Assembly: GCF_023634065.1 (NCBI RefSeq)
Contig: NZ_JALKCV010000003.1
Coordinates: 310,001 to 374,000, forward strand
DNA: 64,000 bases
Reading direction: 5' to 3'
Source: Microbulbifer litoralis
GTDB taxonomy: Bacteria; Pseudomonadota; Gammaproteobacteria; Pseudomonadales; Cellvibrionaceae
Of the stretch, positions 44,982 through 54,712 are shown piece by piece; position 1 is the stretch's first letter, and every line of letters starts with the position of its first letter. A program made the position numbers and the translations under genes. The notes beneath the pieces were generated by a model that did not search any database, had not been told where the DNA came from, and saw only the letters and a list, made by a program, of their open reading frames with translations.

Positions 44982-46118
44982 TCAGGCCCCCGTCAACAGG
45001 GATTCCGCTCCTCCAGGTGTGAGCTGGTAACCGCCGGCTACCTGCTCCACCAGCCCCGCCAGCTCCATTTGCAGCAGCGCCGCCATCAGTTCACCAGTGT
45101 CATCCCCTGTGTCACGGGCCAATTGCTCCATGCTGCGGAGGTCACCACCGAGGGCATCGACCAGGCGGCGCTGGATCGGCTCCACTACAGCTTCGGTCGA
45201 AGCGATTTCCTGCACCTGCGGCCGCGCCAGCAATCCGCCCAGCTGCTCGACGATATCGGCACTGGTCTCCACCAGCGCCGCGCCCTGCTTGATGACCCGG
45301 TGACAGCCGCGCGACATCGGGTTGTGGATGGAACCGGGAATGACGAACACCTCGCGGTTCTGTTCCAGCGCCAGGCGCGCGGTGATCAGGGAGCCGGAGC
45401 GCACCGCGGCCTCCACCAGCAACACCCCCATGGACAGGCCGCTGATGATACGGTTGCGGCGCGGGAAGTTGGCGGCCTCGGCCGATGCGCCCAGCGGCAT
45501 CTCGCTGATCACGGCGCCGCCGCTGGCGAGAATTTCCTCTGCCAGGGCGACGTTGCGCCGCGGGTAGAGCCGGTCGACACCGCTGCCGAGCACCGCCACC
45601 GTGTTACCGTCGGCCTGCAGCGCACCGCGGTGGGCGGCGGCGTCGACCCCCAGCGCCAGGCCGGAGGTGATGGCGAAACCGGCGCCGGCCAGATCCGCGG
45701 AGAAGGCGCGGGCGTTGTCGAGCCCCGCGCGGCTGGCGCGGCGCGCGCCGACCACGGCGATCTGCGGCAGGTGCAGCGCGTCGGGTCGACCGCGCAGGTA
45801 GAGAATCGGCGGCGGGCGCGAGATCTGCGCCAGCAGCTGCGGATAGTCGTCTCGATCGCCGCACAGCAGCTGCACACAGGCATCGTCACAGCGCGCCCTT
45901 TCGGCCTGGGCCCACTGCACCAGCTCGCTGCCCTCACCGCGGCGCTCGAAATCGCGCCATTGGGACCGGGCCCGCTCGGGCAGCTTGTGCAACAGGGGTT
46001 CGGGGAGAGAGGACAGGGCCGTGCCGGCATCGCCGAAATGTTCCAGCAGTTGCCAGTAGCGGCCGGGGCCCATGCCCTCGAGCCGCAGCAGGGCCAGGGT
46101 TGCAGTCAACGCGTCCAT
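44982..46118 (-). CDS. dprA: DNA processing protein DprA (Smf)
   Basis: A 378-aa protein that loads RecA on incoming single-stranded DNA during transformation. A helix-hairpin-helix-like N-terminus (LLRLEGMGPGRYWQLLEHFG), the Rossmann-fold core (AVVGARRASRAGL, SGLALGVDAAAHRGAL, NTVAVLGSGVDRLYPRRN, FPRRNRIISGLS) and a C-terminal winged-helix domain are present. The order lysM-dprA is that of Pseudomonas. A heptamer repeat lies between the two genes. Confidence 0.95.
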   Translation of the reverse strand: MDALTATLALLRLEGMGPGRYWQLLEHFGDAGTALSSLPEPLLHKLPERARSQWRDFERRGEGSELVQWAQAERARCDDACVQLLCGDRDDYPQLLAQISRPPPILYLRGRPDALHLPQIAVVGARRASRAGLDNARAFSADLAGAGFAITSGLALGVDAAAHRGALQADGNTVAVLGSGVDRLYPRRNVALAEEILASGGAVISEMPLGASAEAANFPRRNRIISGLSMGVLLVEAAVRSGSLITARLALEQNREVFVIPGSIHNPMSRGCHRVIKQGAALVETSADIVEQLGGLLARPQVQEIASTEAVVEPIQRRLVDALGGDLRSMEQLARDTGDDTGELMAALLQMELAGLVEQVAGGYQLTPGGAESLLTGA

Positions 46119-46177
46119 GCGATTGTCGATTCAGGTTGTGATTGGGTTTGGGAGCTAATTGTTCAAGCGCCGGGGCA

Positions 46178-46233
46178 TCCCGAGTCCCGAGTCCCGAGTC
46201 CCGAGTCCCGAGTCCCGAGTCCCGAGTCCCGAC
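46178..46233. repeat. TCCCGAG heptamer tandem repeat
   Basis: Seven perfect copies of TCCCGAG plus a six-base partial copy run from 46178 to 46233, ending at the stop codon of the LysM gene. The reverse complement unit (GGGACTC) recurs three times at 51963-51983, just after trkA. Confidence 0.95.
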
Positions 46234-47303
46234 TAAGGATTCCGCACCAGGTCCATGACTTCCAGCGGGCGATCCGCCTCCAGCACCAGTGCCAGGCTCA
46301 TCTTTTCGAAGGTGCGGAACACCATCAGCACACCGGCGCGCTCGTCCGGCAGTTTCACGGTGTCGCGCTCGATGCGGTCGCGCACCGTGGCGCCGCGCTT
46401 GAAGATGGCCAGCACATGACCCGGCTGCAACCCCTCGCGGGCGCCGCGGTTGACGGCCACGACGTCGAACTTGGCGATCTGGGTGACGCCCTCTTCGACA
46501 CCCAGGATCACACCCTCGATCGGCATCGGCGGCGAACCCGGCTGGAACAGGGCGGCGATGGAGCGCTCTTCAACCGGCAACAGCCGATCCTCGAGGCGGA
46601 TCTCGCGGGAGGTGCGGGTCACCTCCATGGTGGCCACGGCAAAATCCTGGCGGTTATCCGGATCCAGCTGGTAGAGGTCGGCGGAGCCCACATCCAGCGC
46701 CTTCATCCCGAGCACCTCGCCGCTATAGGGATCGGTGTACACCTCACCCGGGCGATAGATACCATAGGAAGCCAACGGCTCGCGGAAATCGCCGCGGGCG
46801 TAGATTTTCTCGCCGGCCCCCATCAGGATGCGCTGGTCGGCGCCGGAGATCACATAGGGAGTGCCGCGGAAGGCCTCCGGGCCGACGATGCGGGTGCGCG
46901 ACAGGAAGGCGTTGATGGCCTCCAGCGGCACCGCCGGAATCGCCTCGCCCACCGCCTCGCGGCGCACGCGCGGGTGCAGGCTGCCGGCATCGGCGGCCGG
47001 GCTCAGCTTGTAGGCCTGGGGACCGCGCTCCAGGTGCAGCTGCGGCTCGCCGTCCACATAGACCAGGCGCAGGCGGTCGCCGGGGTAGATCAGGTGCGGG
47101 TTCTCGACCTGGGGATTCACCTGCCAGATTTCCGGCCAGTACCAGGGCTGGGTGAGGAAGCGACCGGAGATATCCCAGAGGGTGTCGCCTTTCTGCACCA
47201 CATAGACATCCGGGTGGTCGGGATTGAGGCGCACCTGATCCTGCGCCTGAATGCCGAAGGTCGCCGCCAGTAATACGGCCGCGGCCAGGATAATTTTTTT
47301 CAT
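46233..47303 (-). CDS. LysM domain protein
   Basis: A 356-aa secreted protein with a signal peptide (MKKIILAAAVLLAATFGIQA). It then has a single LysM domain (VYVVQKGDTLWDISGRFLTQPWYWPEIWQVNP start, about 33-80, ending YPGDRLRLVYV). The rest is a conserved beta-rich region of unknown function. LysM binds peptidoglycan. The start is ATG 47303, although the frame is open to 47360. It is upstream of dprA on the same strand and divergent from def, as in Pseudomonas (PA0020-PA0019). Confidence 0.9.
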   Translation of the reverse strand: MKKIILAAAVLLAATFGIQAQDQVRLNPDHPDVYVVQKGDTLWDISGRFLTQPWYWPEIWQVNPQVENPHLIYPGDRLRLVYVDGEPQLHLERGPQAYKLSPAADAGSLHPRVRREAVGEAIPAVPLEAINAFLSRTRIVGPEAFRGTPYVISGADQRILMGAGEKIYARGDFREPLASYGIYRPGEVYTDPYSGEVLGMKALDVGSADLYQLDPDNRQDFAVATMEVTRTSREIRLEDRLLPVEERSIAALFQPGSPPMPIEGVILGVEEGVTQIAKFDVVAVNRGAREGLQPGHVLAIFKRGATVRDRIERDTVKLPDERAGVLMVFRTFEKMSLALVLEADRPLEVMDLVRNP

Positions 47304-47580
47304 GGAAGCATTCCTATGCTCTTTATCGCTATAATTCACAGCGCCGGGCCGCTGCCCCATCGGGCCCCGCCGCAGAGGCGGCGGGCATGGCTGGAGCCTG
47401 ACGGGAACGTCAGTAGAAAATAAGACTCCAAAATCGGCAAATATTGAGCGCGATCATTATGTTATCAGCGCAAGTTCCACGATTACTAGAAGTTTGTCAC
47501 AGGTGGGCAGCGCTGTAGTCGTGACGGGCGGACACCCGCGGGTGCCCGCACAGTAGATTGACAGAGATGACCAGGGTGTT
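47304..47580. promoter_or_regulatory. Divergent region between the LysM gene and def
   Basis: A 277-bp non-coding region. A GC-rich inverted repeat CCCGCC/GGCGGG with a short loop lies near 47367-47386. Promoters for both genes must be here; no consensus pair is clear enough to place. Confidence 0.4.
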
Positions 47581-48087
47581 ATGGCCAAACTCGAAATTCT
47601 AGAATTCCCCGATCCGCGCCTGCGCGAGGTCGCCAAACCGGTCGACAAGATGACCGACGAGCTGACCCGGCTGGTGGACGACATGTTCGAGACCATGTAC
47701 GACGCCCCCGGCGTGGGACTGGCGGCGACGCAGGTCAATGTGCACAAGCGCATCGTCGTCATCGACGTGTCAGAGGACCAGAGCGAACCGCTGGCGTTCA
47801 TCAACCCGGAAATCGAAATCCTCGACGAGGAGATCCACCAGTACGACGAGGGCTGCCTGTCGGTACCCGGTTTCTACGAGACGGTGGAACGCCCGCGCAA
47901 GGTGCGCGTCAAGGCGCTGGACAAGCACGGCGAGCCCTTCGCCATCGAGGCCGAGGGCCTGCTGGCGGTATGTATCCAGCACGAGGTGGACCACCTGAAC
48001 GGCAAGCTGTTCGTGGACTATATCTCGCCGCTGAAGCGCAACCGCATCCGCTCCAAACTGGAGAAGTCCCAGCGCAAGCGCGCCTGA
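47581..48087 (+). CDS. def: Peptide deformylase
   Basis: A 168-aa iron-dependent enzyme that removes the N-formyl group from new proteins. The three family motifs are [17 protein letters not shown] and [15 protein letters not shown], giving the Cys, two His and Glu of the active site. The start is ATG 47581. An intrinsic terminator separates it from fmt. Confidence 0.97.
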   Translation: MAKLEILEFPDPRLREVAKPVDKMTDELTRLVDDMFETMYDAPGVGLAATQVNVHKRIVVIDVSEDQSEPLAFINPEIEILDEEIHQYDEGCLSVPGFYETVERPRKVRVKALDKHGEPFAIEAEGLLAVCIQHEVDHLNGKLFVDYISPLKRNRIRSKLEKSQRKRA

Positions 48088-48112
48088 CGCGCCCCGCACC
48101 GAAGAGTATCCC

Positions 48113-48140
48113 GCCGCCGGCCCTCCCGGCGGCTTTTTTT
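48113..48140 (+). terminator. Strong intrinsic terminator between def and fmt
   Basis: An 8-bp perfect GC stem GCCGCCGG/CCGGCGGC (48113-48120 with 48126-48133), a CCCTC loop and seven T. It ends 11 bp before the fmt start, so fmt must rely on read-through or on a promoter inside def. Confidence 0.88.
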
Positions 48141-48151
48141 GTTTTGAATCT

Positions 48152-49111
48152 ATGCAACCACTGAACCTGATCTTCGCCGGCACGCCGGACTTTGCCGCCG
48201 TGCACCTGCAGGCCCTGCTCGACAGCCCGCACCGGGTGATCGCCGTCTACAGCCAACCGGACAGGCCCGCCGGGCGCGGCAAGAAGCTGCTCGCCAGCCC
48301 GGTCAAGCAGCTGGCGCTGGAACACGGGATACCGGTCTACCAGCCGCAGAGCCTGCGCGACGCATCGGCGCAGGCGGAACTGGCGGCGCTGGAAGCCGAC
48401 GCGATGGTGGTGGTGGCCTACGGCCTGATACTGCCGCAGGCGGTGCTGGACACGCCGCGACTCGGCTGCGTGAACGTACACGCCTCACTGCTGCCGCGCT
48501 GGCGCGGCGCGGCGCCCATCCAGCGCGCCATCGAGGCCGGCGACGCCGAGAGCGGCGTCGCCATCATGCAGATGGAGGCGGGCCTGGATACCGGCCCGGT
48601 GCTGGTGGAGCGCCGCTGCGCCATCGCCCCGGGCGATACCGGCGGCAACCTGCACGACAAACTCGCCCAACTGGGCGGGCCGGCGCTGCTGGACGCACTG
48701 GCACAGTTGGCCGACGACACGGCAGAACCGCGAGCGCAGGATGAGGCCGGGGCCAACTACGCCGGCAAGATCAGCAAGGACGAGGCGCGGATCGACTGGC
48801 AGCGCCCGGCGGCGGAACTGGAACGCCAGATCCGCGCCTTCAACCCTTTCCCGGTGTGCTGGACCAGCTACCAGGACAAGAAGGGCCCGCAACGGCTGCG
48901 CATCCACGGCGCACAAGTGGAACACGGCGGCCGCGACGATGCCCCGGGCACCCTGCTTGCCGCCGACGACGAGGGCCTGCTGGTGGCCTGCGGCAGCGGC
49001 GCGCTGCGCCTGAAATCACTGCAACTGCCGGGCAAAAAGGCCCTGCCGGCAGCGGAAATTCTCAAGGGCTACCGGGCGCTGTTCGCGCCCGGCACGCGGC
49101 TGGGGCAATAG
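48152..49111 (+). CDS. fmt: Methionyl-tRNA formyltransferase
   Basis: A 319-aa enzyme that formylates initiator Met-tRNA using 10-formyl-tetrahydrofolate. The N-terminal formyltransferase domain contains [28 protein letters not shown] (catalytic Asn-His) and [11 protein letters not shown], and a C-terminal OB-fold domain follows. The start is ATG 48152. rsmB follows 4 bp later. Confidence 0.97.
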   Translation: MQPLNLIFAGTPDFAAVHLQALLDSPHRVIAVYSQPDRPAGRGKKLLASPVKQLALEHGIPVYQPQSLRDASAQAELAALEADAMVVVAYGLILPQAVLDTPRLGCVNVHASLLPRWRGAAPIQRAIEAGDAESGVAIMQMEAGLDTGPVLVERRCAIAPGDTGGNLHDKLAQLGGPALLDALAQLADDTAEPRAQDEAGANYAGKISKDEARIDWQRPAAELERQIRAFNPFPVCWTSYQDKKGPQRLRIHGAQVEHGGRDDAPGTLLAADDEGLLVACGSGALRLKSLQLPGKKALPAAEILKGYRALFAPGTRLGQ

Positions 49112-49115
49112 ATCG

Positions 49116-50420
49116 ATGAGCGGAGATGTGCGCGCACAGGCGGCGCGGGTACTGGGCGACCTGCTCCAGCAACGGGGTTCGCTGGCGCGGCTGCTGCCGC
49201 GCGCCGAACAGGGTGTCGACGAACGCGACCGCGGCCTGCTGCGGGAACTCTGCTACGGCGGCGCGCGCACCGCGCCGCGGCTGCAGCTGGTGGCCGGGAA
49301 GCTGCTGCGCAGGCCGCCGGCGGACAGCCGCGTGGAAGCACTGATCCTGCTGGGCCTCTACCAGCTGGAGTACACCCGCATCCCCGACCACGCCGCCATC
49401 TCGGCCACGGTCAACGCGGCCCGCGCACTGGAACTGGACCGCGCCACCGGCCTGATCAACGGCGTGCTGCGCAATGCACAGCGCAACCGCGAGCAGTTGC
49501 AGCGCAAACTGTCCGGCAATCCCCAGTTCAGTTCCATGCACCCGGCCTGGCTGCAACAGCGCATCAAGTCGGCCTGGCCCGAGCGGGCCTCCGATATTTT
49601 CCGCGCCAACAACAGCAACCCGCCGATGACCCTGCGGGTCAACGCCGCCAGGACTTCCCGTGACTCCTACCTGCAACTGCTGGCCGACGCCGGTATCGCC
49701 GCCGGCGCCTGCCGCGTGTCGCCGGTGGGTATCCAGCTGGCCGCGGCCTGCGCGGTGGGCGAGCTGCCGGGCTTTGCCGAGGGGCTGGTCAGTGTCCAGG
49801 ACGAATCCGCGCAGCTGGCGGCACTGCTACTGGCGCCGCGTGCTGGCGAGCGGGTGCTGGACGCCTGCGCCGCGCCCGGCGGCAAGAGCTGCCACCTGCT
49901 GGAGCAGCAGCCGGATATCGCGCTCGGCGCACTGGATATAGACGAAGACCGCCTCGAGCGGGTGGCGGAAAACCTGCACCGGACCGGCTTCGAGGCGGAG
50001 CTGATCTGCGCCGACGCCGCCGAGGTGGACGCCTGGTGGAACGGCGAGCCCTACGATCGCATCCTGCTGGATGCGCCCTGCTCCGCCACCGGCGTAATCC
50101 GCCGCAACCCGGATATCAAGCTGCTGCGGCGGGAATCGGATATCGGCGAACTGGCGCAGCTGCAGGCTCGGATACTGCGCGCCCAGTGGCGCCTGCTGAA
50201 GCCCGGTGGCAGCCTGCTTTACGCCACCTGCTCCATACTGCCGGCGGAAAACACGGAGGTGGTGGCGCGTTTCGTTGCGGAGACCGGGGATGCGCGCGAC
50301 AATACGCCGCAATTGCTGGGCGACGAACCCTGGGGGGAACCGCAGCAAGCGGGTATGCAGTTGTTTCCACACGGCGATGGTGGCGACGGTTTCTACTACG
50401 CTCTGTTGCAGAAGTCATAG
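49116..50420 (+). CDS. rsmB: 16S rRNA (cytosine-967-C5) methyltransferase
   Basis: A 434-aa enzyme with an N-terminal NusB-like RNA-binding domain (residues about 5-135) and a C-terminal SAM-dependent methyltransferase domain. The SAM loop is DACAAPGGKSCHLLE. Catalytic and release cysteines lie in LDAPCSATGVIRRNPDIK and ATCSILPAEN. It ends at 50420, where a GC-rich palindromic repeat begins. Confidence 0.96.
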   Translation: MSGDVRAQAARVLGDLLQQRGSLARLLPRAEQGVDERDRGLLRELCYGGARTAPRLQLVAGKLLRRPPADSRVEALILLGLYQLEYTRIPDHAAISATVNAARALELDRATGLINGVLRNAQRNREQLQRKLSGNPQFSSMHPAWLQQRIKSAWPERASDIFRANNSNPPMTLRVNAARTSRDSYLQLLADAGIAAGACRVSPVGIQLAAACAVGELPGFAEGLVSVQDESAQLAALLLAPRAGERVLDACAAPGGKSCHLLEQQPDIALGALDIDEDRLERVAENLHRTGFEAELICADAAEVDAWWNGEPYDRILLDAPCSATGVIRRNPDIKLLRRESDIGELAQLQARILRAQWRLLKPGGSLLYATCSILPAENTEVVARFVAETGDARDNTPQLLGDEPWGEPQQAGMQLFPHGDGGDGFYYALLQKS

Positions 50421-50442
50421 GGCGCGCCGTGCGCCCGCCCAT
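50418..50442. repeat. GC-rich palindromic repeat after rsmB
   Basis: TAGGGCGCGCCGTGCGCCC starts at the rsmB stop codon and is self-complementary at most positions. It is related to the repeat at 51987-52038 and to the sequence at the tpm stop (36094-36112). The rest of the 152-bp gap to trkA holds nothing I can identify. Confidence 0.55.
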
Positions 50443-50572
50443 CTCAAATTCGCTCAACTTATGTATAGAAGGTGCGAGGCCACCAGGTGAGCGTCCGTGC
50501 GGGCAATGCACGGAGCCGTTGTCCGCCGCCGCGCACCCTGCGGCCAGAATAACAAGTCGGCTGTGATCGCTT

Positions 50573-51958
50573 ATGAAAATTGTCATTCTTGGTGCCGGCC
50601 AGGTGGGCGGATCGCTGGCGGAGAGCCTGGCCTCCGAGCGCAACGATATCGTGCTGGTGGACAGCAACGAGAAAACCCTGCGCGAGCTGCGCGACCGCAT
50701 CGATATCGGCGTGACCATCGGCCACGCCTCCCACCCGGACGTACTGCTGGACGCCGGCATCGAGGATGCCGATATCCTGGTGGCGGTGACCAATAACGAC
50801 GAAACCAACATGGCGGCCTGCCAGATCGCCCACTCGCTGTTTCGCGTACCCACCAAGATCGCCCGCATCCGCGCCGCCTCCTACCTCAAATACCCGCAGC
50901 TGTTCGATACCCAGGCCATTCCCATCGACGTGCTGATCAGCCCGGAGCAACTGGTCTCGGAATATATCGCGCGGCTGATGGAACACCCGGGCGCACTGCA
51001 GGTGCTGGACTTCGCCCACGGCCGCGTACAGTTGGTGGCGGTGCGCGCCGTCCAGGGCGGCCCGCTGGTAGGACACCAGTTGAGCTACCTGCGCCAGCAT
51101 ATGCCCAAGGTGGATACCCGCGTGGCGGCCATCTACCGGCGCAACAGCCCCATCATTCCCCAGGGGGACACGGTCATCGAGGCCGGCGACGAGGTCTTCT
51201 TTATCGCCGCACGCGCCGATATCCGCGCGGTCATGAGTGAACTGCGACGCCTCGAGCAGGGCTACAAGCGCGTCACCATCGCCGGCGGCGGCAATATCGG
51301 CCTGCGGCTGGCGCGCAAGCTGGAACAGCGCTATTCGATCAAGATCATCGAGCAGAGCCACGAGCGCTGTGTGTTCCTGTCGGAAGAACTGTCCAACAGT
51401 ATCGTGCTGCACGGCAGTGCCTCGGACCAGGACCTGTTGCTGGAAGAAAATATCGAGGACACCGATGTCTTCCTGGCGCTGACCAACGACGACGAGGCCA
51501 ATATCATGTCGTCGCTGCTGGCCAAGCGACTGGGCGCGCGCAAGGTGATGACGCTGATCAACAACCGCGCCTACGTGGACCTGGTACAGGGCGGCGAGAT
51601 CGATATCGCCATATCGCCGCAACAGAACACCATCGGCAGCCTGCTGACCCACGTGCGCCGCGGCGATATGGTCAATGTGCACTCGCTGCGGCGCGGCGCG
51701 GCGGAAGCCATCGAAGTGATCGCCCACGGCGACAGCCGCACATCGAAAGTGGTGGGCAGGAAGATCGAGGATATCGACCTGCCGGAGGGCGCCGCCATCG
51801 GCGCCATCGTGCGCGAGACCGACAGCGGCAGCCAGGTGCTGATCGCCCACGACAATGTGGTGGTGGAGACCAACGATCATGTGATCGTCTTCCTGGTGGA
51901 TCGGCGCCACACCCGGCATGTCGAGCAGCTGTTCCAGGTGGGCTTCAGTTTCTTTTAA
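50573..51958 (+). CDS. trkA: Trk potassium uptake regulatory subunit
   Basis: A 461-aa cytosolic NAD-binding gating subunit of the Trk K+ system. Two RCK modules are visible, each with a Rossmann GxGxx[20 protein letters not shown] at the N-terminus and [17 protein letters not shown] at about residue 235. Each is followed by a RCK-C domain. It binds the TrkH channel, encoded 104 bp downstream. The order rsmB-trkA is conserved in gammaproteobacteria. Confidence 0.96.
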   Translation: MKIVILGAGQVGGSLAESLASERNDIVLVDSNEKTLRELRDRIDIGVTIGHASHPDVLLDAGIEDADILVAVTNNDETNMAACQIAHSLFRVPTKIARIRAASYLKYPQLFDTQAIPIDVLISPEQLVSEYIARLMEHPGALQVLDFAHGRVQLVAVRAVQGGPLVGHQLSYLRQHMPKVDTRVAAIYRRNSPIIPQGDTVIEAGDEVFFIAARADIRAVMSELRRLEQGYKRVTIAGGGNIGLRLARKLEQRYSIKIIEQSHERCVFLSEELSNSIVLHGSASDQDLLLEENIEDTDVFLALTNDDEANIMSSLLAKRLGARKVMTLINNRAYVDLVQGGEIDIAISPQQNTIGSLLTHVRRGDMVNVHSLRRGAAEAIEVIAHGDSRTSKVVGRKIEDIDLPEGAAIGAIVRETDSGSQVLIAHDNVVVETNDHVIVFLVDRRHTRHVEQLFQVGFSFF

Positions 51959-51962
51959 GAGC

Positions 51963-52038
51963 GGGACTCGGGACTCGGGACTCGGGTAGGGTGCGCCGTG
52001 CGCACCGCCGGTATCAACGGTGCCCACGGCGCCCCCTA
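51963..52038. repeat. GGGACTC triplicate and REP-like palindrome between trkA and trkH
   Basis: Three copies of GGGACTC (51963-51983) abut an inverted repeat. TAGGGTGCGCCGTGCGCACC (51987-52006) pairs with 52019-52038 at 18 of 20 positions around a 12-base loop. A transcript would form a long stable hairpin between the two trk genes. Confidence 0.8.
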
Positions 52039-52062
52039 CATTTGGATCAATGACAGGCTGAA

Positions 52063-53514
52063 ATGCGAATAGCGGTAATTGCGCGGGTTTTCGGAATTCT
52101 CCTGACGGTGTTCAGCCTCACGCTGTTGCCGCCGATCGCGGTGTCCCTGTGGTACGAGGACGGCTCCCACAGCGCCTTTACCGCCGCCTTTGTCATCACG
52201 CTGGTGACCGGCCTGTTCATGTGGCTGCCGGTACACGACCTGCGCCAGGAAATGCGCACCCGCGACGGCTTCGTGGTGACCTCCCTGTTCTGGCTGGTAC
52301 TGGGCAGCTTCGGCGCCCTGCCGCTGATCATCAGCCCCCACCCGGCCCTGAGTATTACCGACGCCATCTTTGAATCCATCTCCGGACTCAGTACAACCGG
52401 CGCCACCACCATCACCGGCCTCGACAGCCTGCCGCCGGCGATCCTCTACTACCGCCAGCAGTTGCAGTGGTTCGGCGGTATCGGCGTGATCGTGATTGCA
52501 CTGGCAGTACTGCCGATGCTGGGCATCGGCGGCATGCAGCTGTACAAGGCGGAGATTCCCGGGCCGGTGAAGGACACCAAGCTGACGCCGCGCATCGCCG
52601 AGACCGCTCGCGCGCTGTTCGTGATCTACATCACCCTGACCGCGCTCTGCAGCCTGGGTTACTGGTGGGCCGGCATGACAGTGTTCGACGCTGTGGGTCA
52701 CGCCTTCTCCACGGTCGCCAACGGCGGCTTCTCCACCCACGACGCCAGCATGGGCTTCTACGCCAACAATCACGCGATCATGGTGATTTGCATCATTTTC
52801 ATGCTGACAGCGGGGATCAACTTCGGCCTGCACTTCTTCGCCTTCCGCAATCGCACCCTGCGCCACTACTGGCGAGACTCCGAATTCCGTTTCTACGTGC
52901 TGATGACCATCGGCGCCTGCGTACTGATCGTCGGTTACCTGTGGGCCTCCGGTACCTTCTCACTGCGGGGCAGCCTGCTGCACGGTGTTTTCCAGGTTGT
53001 CTCCATCGGCACCACCGCCGGCTTCGGCTCCGAAAGCTTCTACGCCTGGCCCGCGTTCCTGCCCTACATACTGATCATGATCGGCATCATGGGCGCCTGT
53101 GCCGGTTCCACCTCGGGCGGTATCAAGGCGGTGCGCGTGATGTTGATCATGAAATCCGGCCTGCGGGAGCTGAACCGGCTGGTCCATTCCAACGCGGTGG
53201 TGCCGATCAAGGTCAACCGGAAAATCGTGCCGGAGAGAGTCACCGACGCCGTGTGGGGCTTTTTTGCCGTCTATATCCTGTCTTTCTTCGTACTGACGAT
53301 CGTGGTCATGGCCACCGGCGAGAATTTCGAGACGTCTTTTTCCACCGTTGCCTCTTGCCTGAGCAATATCGGCCCGGCCCTCGGTGAGGCCGCCGCGAAT
53401 TACAGCTCGGTCAACGAGGTGGCCAAGTGGTTCCTGATCCTGGCCATGCTGATGGGCCGCCTGGAAATCTTCACCCTGCTGGTGCTGCTGACGCCCGCGT
53501 TCTGGCGTCATTAG
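52063..53514 (+). CDS. trkH: Trk potassium uptake channel TrkH
   Basis: A 483-aa K+ channel subunit with four M1-P-M2-like repeats. Selectivity-filter segments are visible as STTGATTIT, ANGGFSTHDAS, GTTAGFGSE and SNIGPALGEA. The last membrane segment ends LLVLLTPAFWRH. TrkH is often unlinked from trkA, but here it directly follows it. Confidence 0.95.
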   Translation: MRIAVIARVFGILLTVFSLTLLPPIAVSLWYEDGSHSAFTAAFVITLVTGLFMWLPVHDLRQEMRTRDGFVVTSLFWLVLGSFGALPLIISPHPALSITDAIFESISGLSTTGATTITGLDSLPPAILYYRQQLQWFGGIGVIVIALAVLPMLGIGGMQLYKAEIPGPVKDTKLTPRIAETARALFVIYITLTALCSLGYWWAGMTVFDAVGHAFSTVANGGFSTHDASMGFYANNHAIMVICIIFMLTAGINFGLHFFAFRNRTLRHYWRDSEFRFYVLMTIGACVLIVGYLWASGTFSLRGSLLHGVFQVVSIGTTAGFGSESFYAWPAFLPYILIMIGIMGACAGSTSGGIKAVRVMLIMKSGLRELNRLVHSNAVVPIKVNRKIVPERVTDAVWGFFAVYILSFFVLTIVVMATGENFETSFSTVASCLSNIGPALGEAAANYSSVNEVAKWFLILAMLMGRLEIFTLLVLLTPAFWRH

Positions 53515-53610
53515 TCGGCCACAATCGGTACTCTTGTGCGATAGTCAAATTTGTAAGTTTCTGCCACAGTAGCGGACTACAGGAAGTAGTCATAATAAGA
53601 AACCGGCAGC

Positions 53611-54660
53611 ATGAGCAGAAACACCAGCGAACTCCTCGACCAGTTGAAAATTGACCGGGAGGCGAGAACCGATTCGCGCACACCGACCAGAGGCCTCCTG
53701 ATCGCCGCTGCCATCAGCGCCGCCACCGGCATACTGATCGGGGCCGTGGCAATGGCGCAGTTTGCCGCGGATCCTGCAGCGGAACCCGCGCCGGCAACCG
53801 CGCCACCAGCCACCGCTTCCGAGACATCCGCACCGGCCCGACCCGCGCCTCTCCCCGCTGCCGAAGTCCGCGAAACCGTACTCAACGCCTCCGGTTATAT
53901 CACCGCCCGCCGCATGGCCACCGTATCGGCGGAAGTCATGGGGCTGATCGTCGGCGTCGATGTCGAGGAAGGCATGCGCGTCGACGAAGGCCAGGTACTG
54001 GCGCGACTGGATGCCGCCAAGGCGCGGGTGGCACTGGACCTGGCCGCGGCGCGGGTGCAGGTGCTGCAGGCCCGCATCGCCAGTATCGAAGCCAACCTGG
54101 CCGAGGCACGCCGCCAGCGGGTCCGCTACGCCGGACTGATGGACAAGAACTATTCCAGCCGCGCCCAACTGACCCAGAGCGAAGCCAGTGTCGAGAGCCT
54201 GGTTGCGGAACTGGCCAGCGCGCGCGCCGATATCCGCGTGGCGGAACTGGAAGTGCAGCGCCAGCGCGAACAGCTGGATGACTACACCATTCGCGCGCCC
54301 TTCACCGGTGTGGTTACACAGAAAAATGCACAGCCCGGCGAAATCGTCGCCCCCAGCTCCGCCGGCGGCGGTTTTACTCGCACCGGTATCTGCACCATCG
54401 TCGATATGGATTCACTGGAAATCGAGGTGGATGTCAACGAGGCATTTATCGGCCGCGTGCGCGAGGGGCAGAAAGTGAGCGCAACCCTGGATGCCTATCC
54501 GGATTGGGAAATCCCGGCCACCGTGGTTGCGATCATTCCCACCGCCGACCGCGCCAAGGCGACAGTGCAGGTGCGCGTCGGTATCGACAGAAAGGATCCG
54601 CGCATCCTGCCGGATATGGGCGTCAAGGTAGCCTTCCTGGCGGAGGGGCAATCTTCGTAG
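53611..54660 (+). CDS. HlyD-type membrane fusion protein of an ABC exporter
   Basis: A 349-aa periplasmic adaptor. It has an N-terminal membrane helix (about 29-50) and an Ala/Pro-rich linker. A split lipoyl domain (VSAEVMGLIVGVDVEEGMRVDEGQVLARLD, and YTIRAPFTGVVTQKNAQPGEIV) flanks a long coiled-coil hairpin (about 130-215). A beta-barrel domain ends it. It is the first gene of a four-gene exporter operon, and no outer-membrane TolC-type gene is in the window. Confidence 0.88.
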   Translation: MSRNTSELLDQLKIDREARTDSRTPTRGLLIAAAISAATGILIGAVAMAQFAADPAAEPAPATAPPATASETSAPARPAPLPAAEVRETVLNASGYITARRMATVSAEVMGLIVGVDVEEGMRVDEGQVLARLDAAKARVALDLAAARVQVLQARIASIEANLAEARRQRVRYAGLMDKNYSSRAQLTQSEASVESLVAELASARADIRVAELEVQRQREQLDDYTIRAPFTGVVTQKNAQPGEIVAPSSAGGGFTRTGICTIVDMDSLEIEVDVNEAFIGRVREGQKVSATLDAYPDWEIPATVVAIIPTADRAKATVQVRVGIDRKDPRILPDMGVKVAFLAEGQSS

Positions 54661-54712
54661 CCGGAGAGCCCGATCGAAAAATAACGTTACAAACAAGCGG
54701 AGGGATTTGGCG

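Noticed and set aside
46178-46233. CRISPR array
   Set aside because: The repeat unit is only 7 bp with no spacers and no cas genes nearby; it is a simple tandem repeat.
44928-47273. A 781-codon open frame on the plus strand opposite dprA and the LysM gene
   Set aside because: It is the antisense shadow of two well-supported genes in GC-rich DNA and has no domain or ribosome site of its own.
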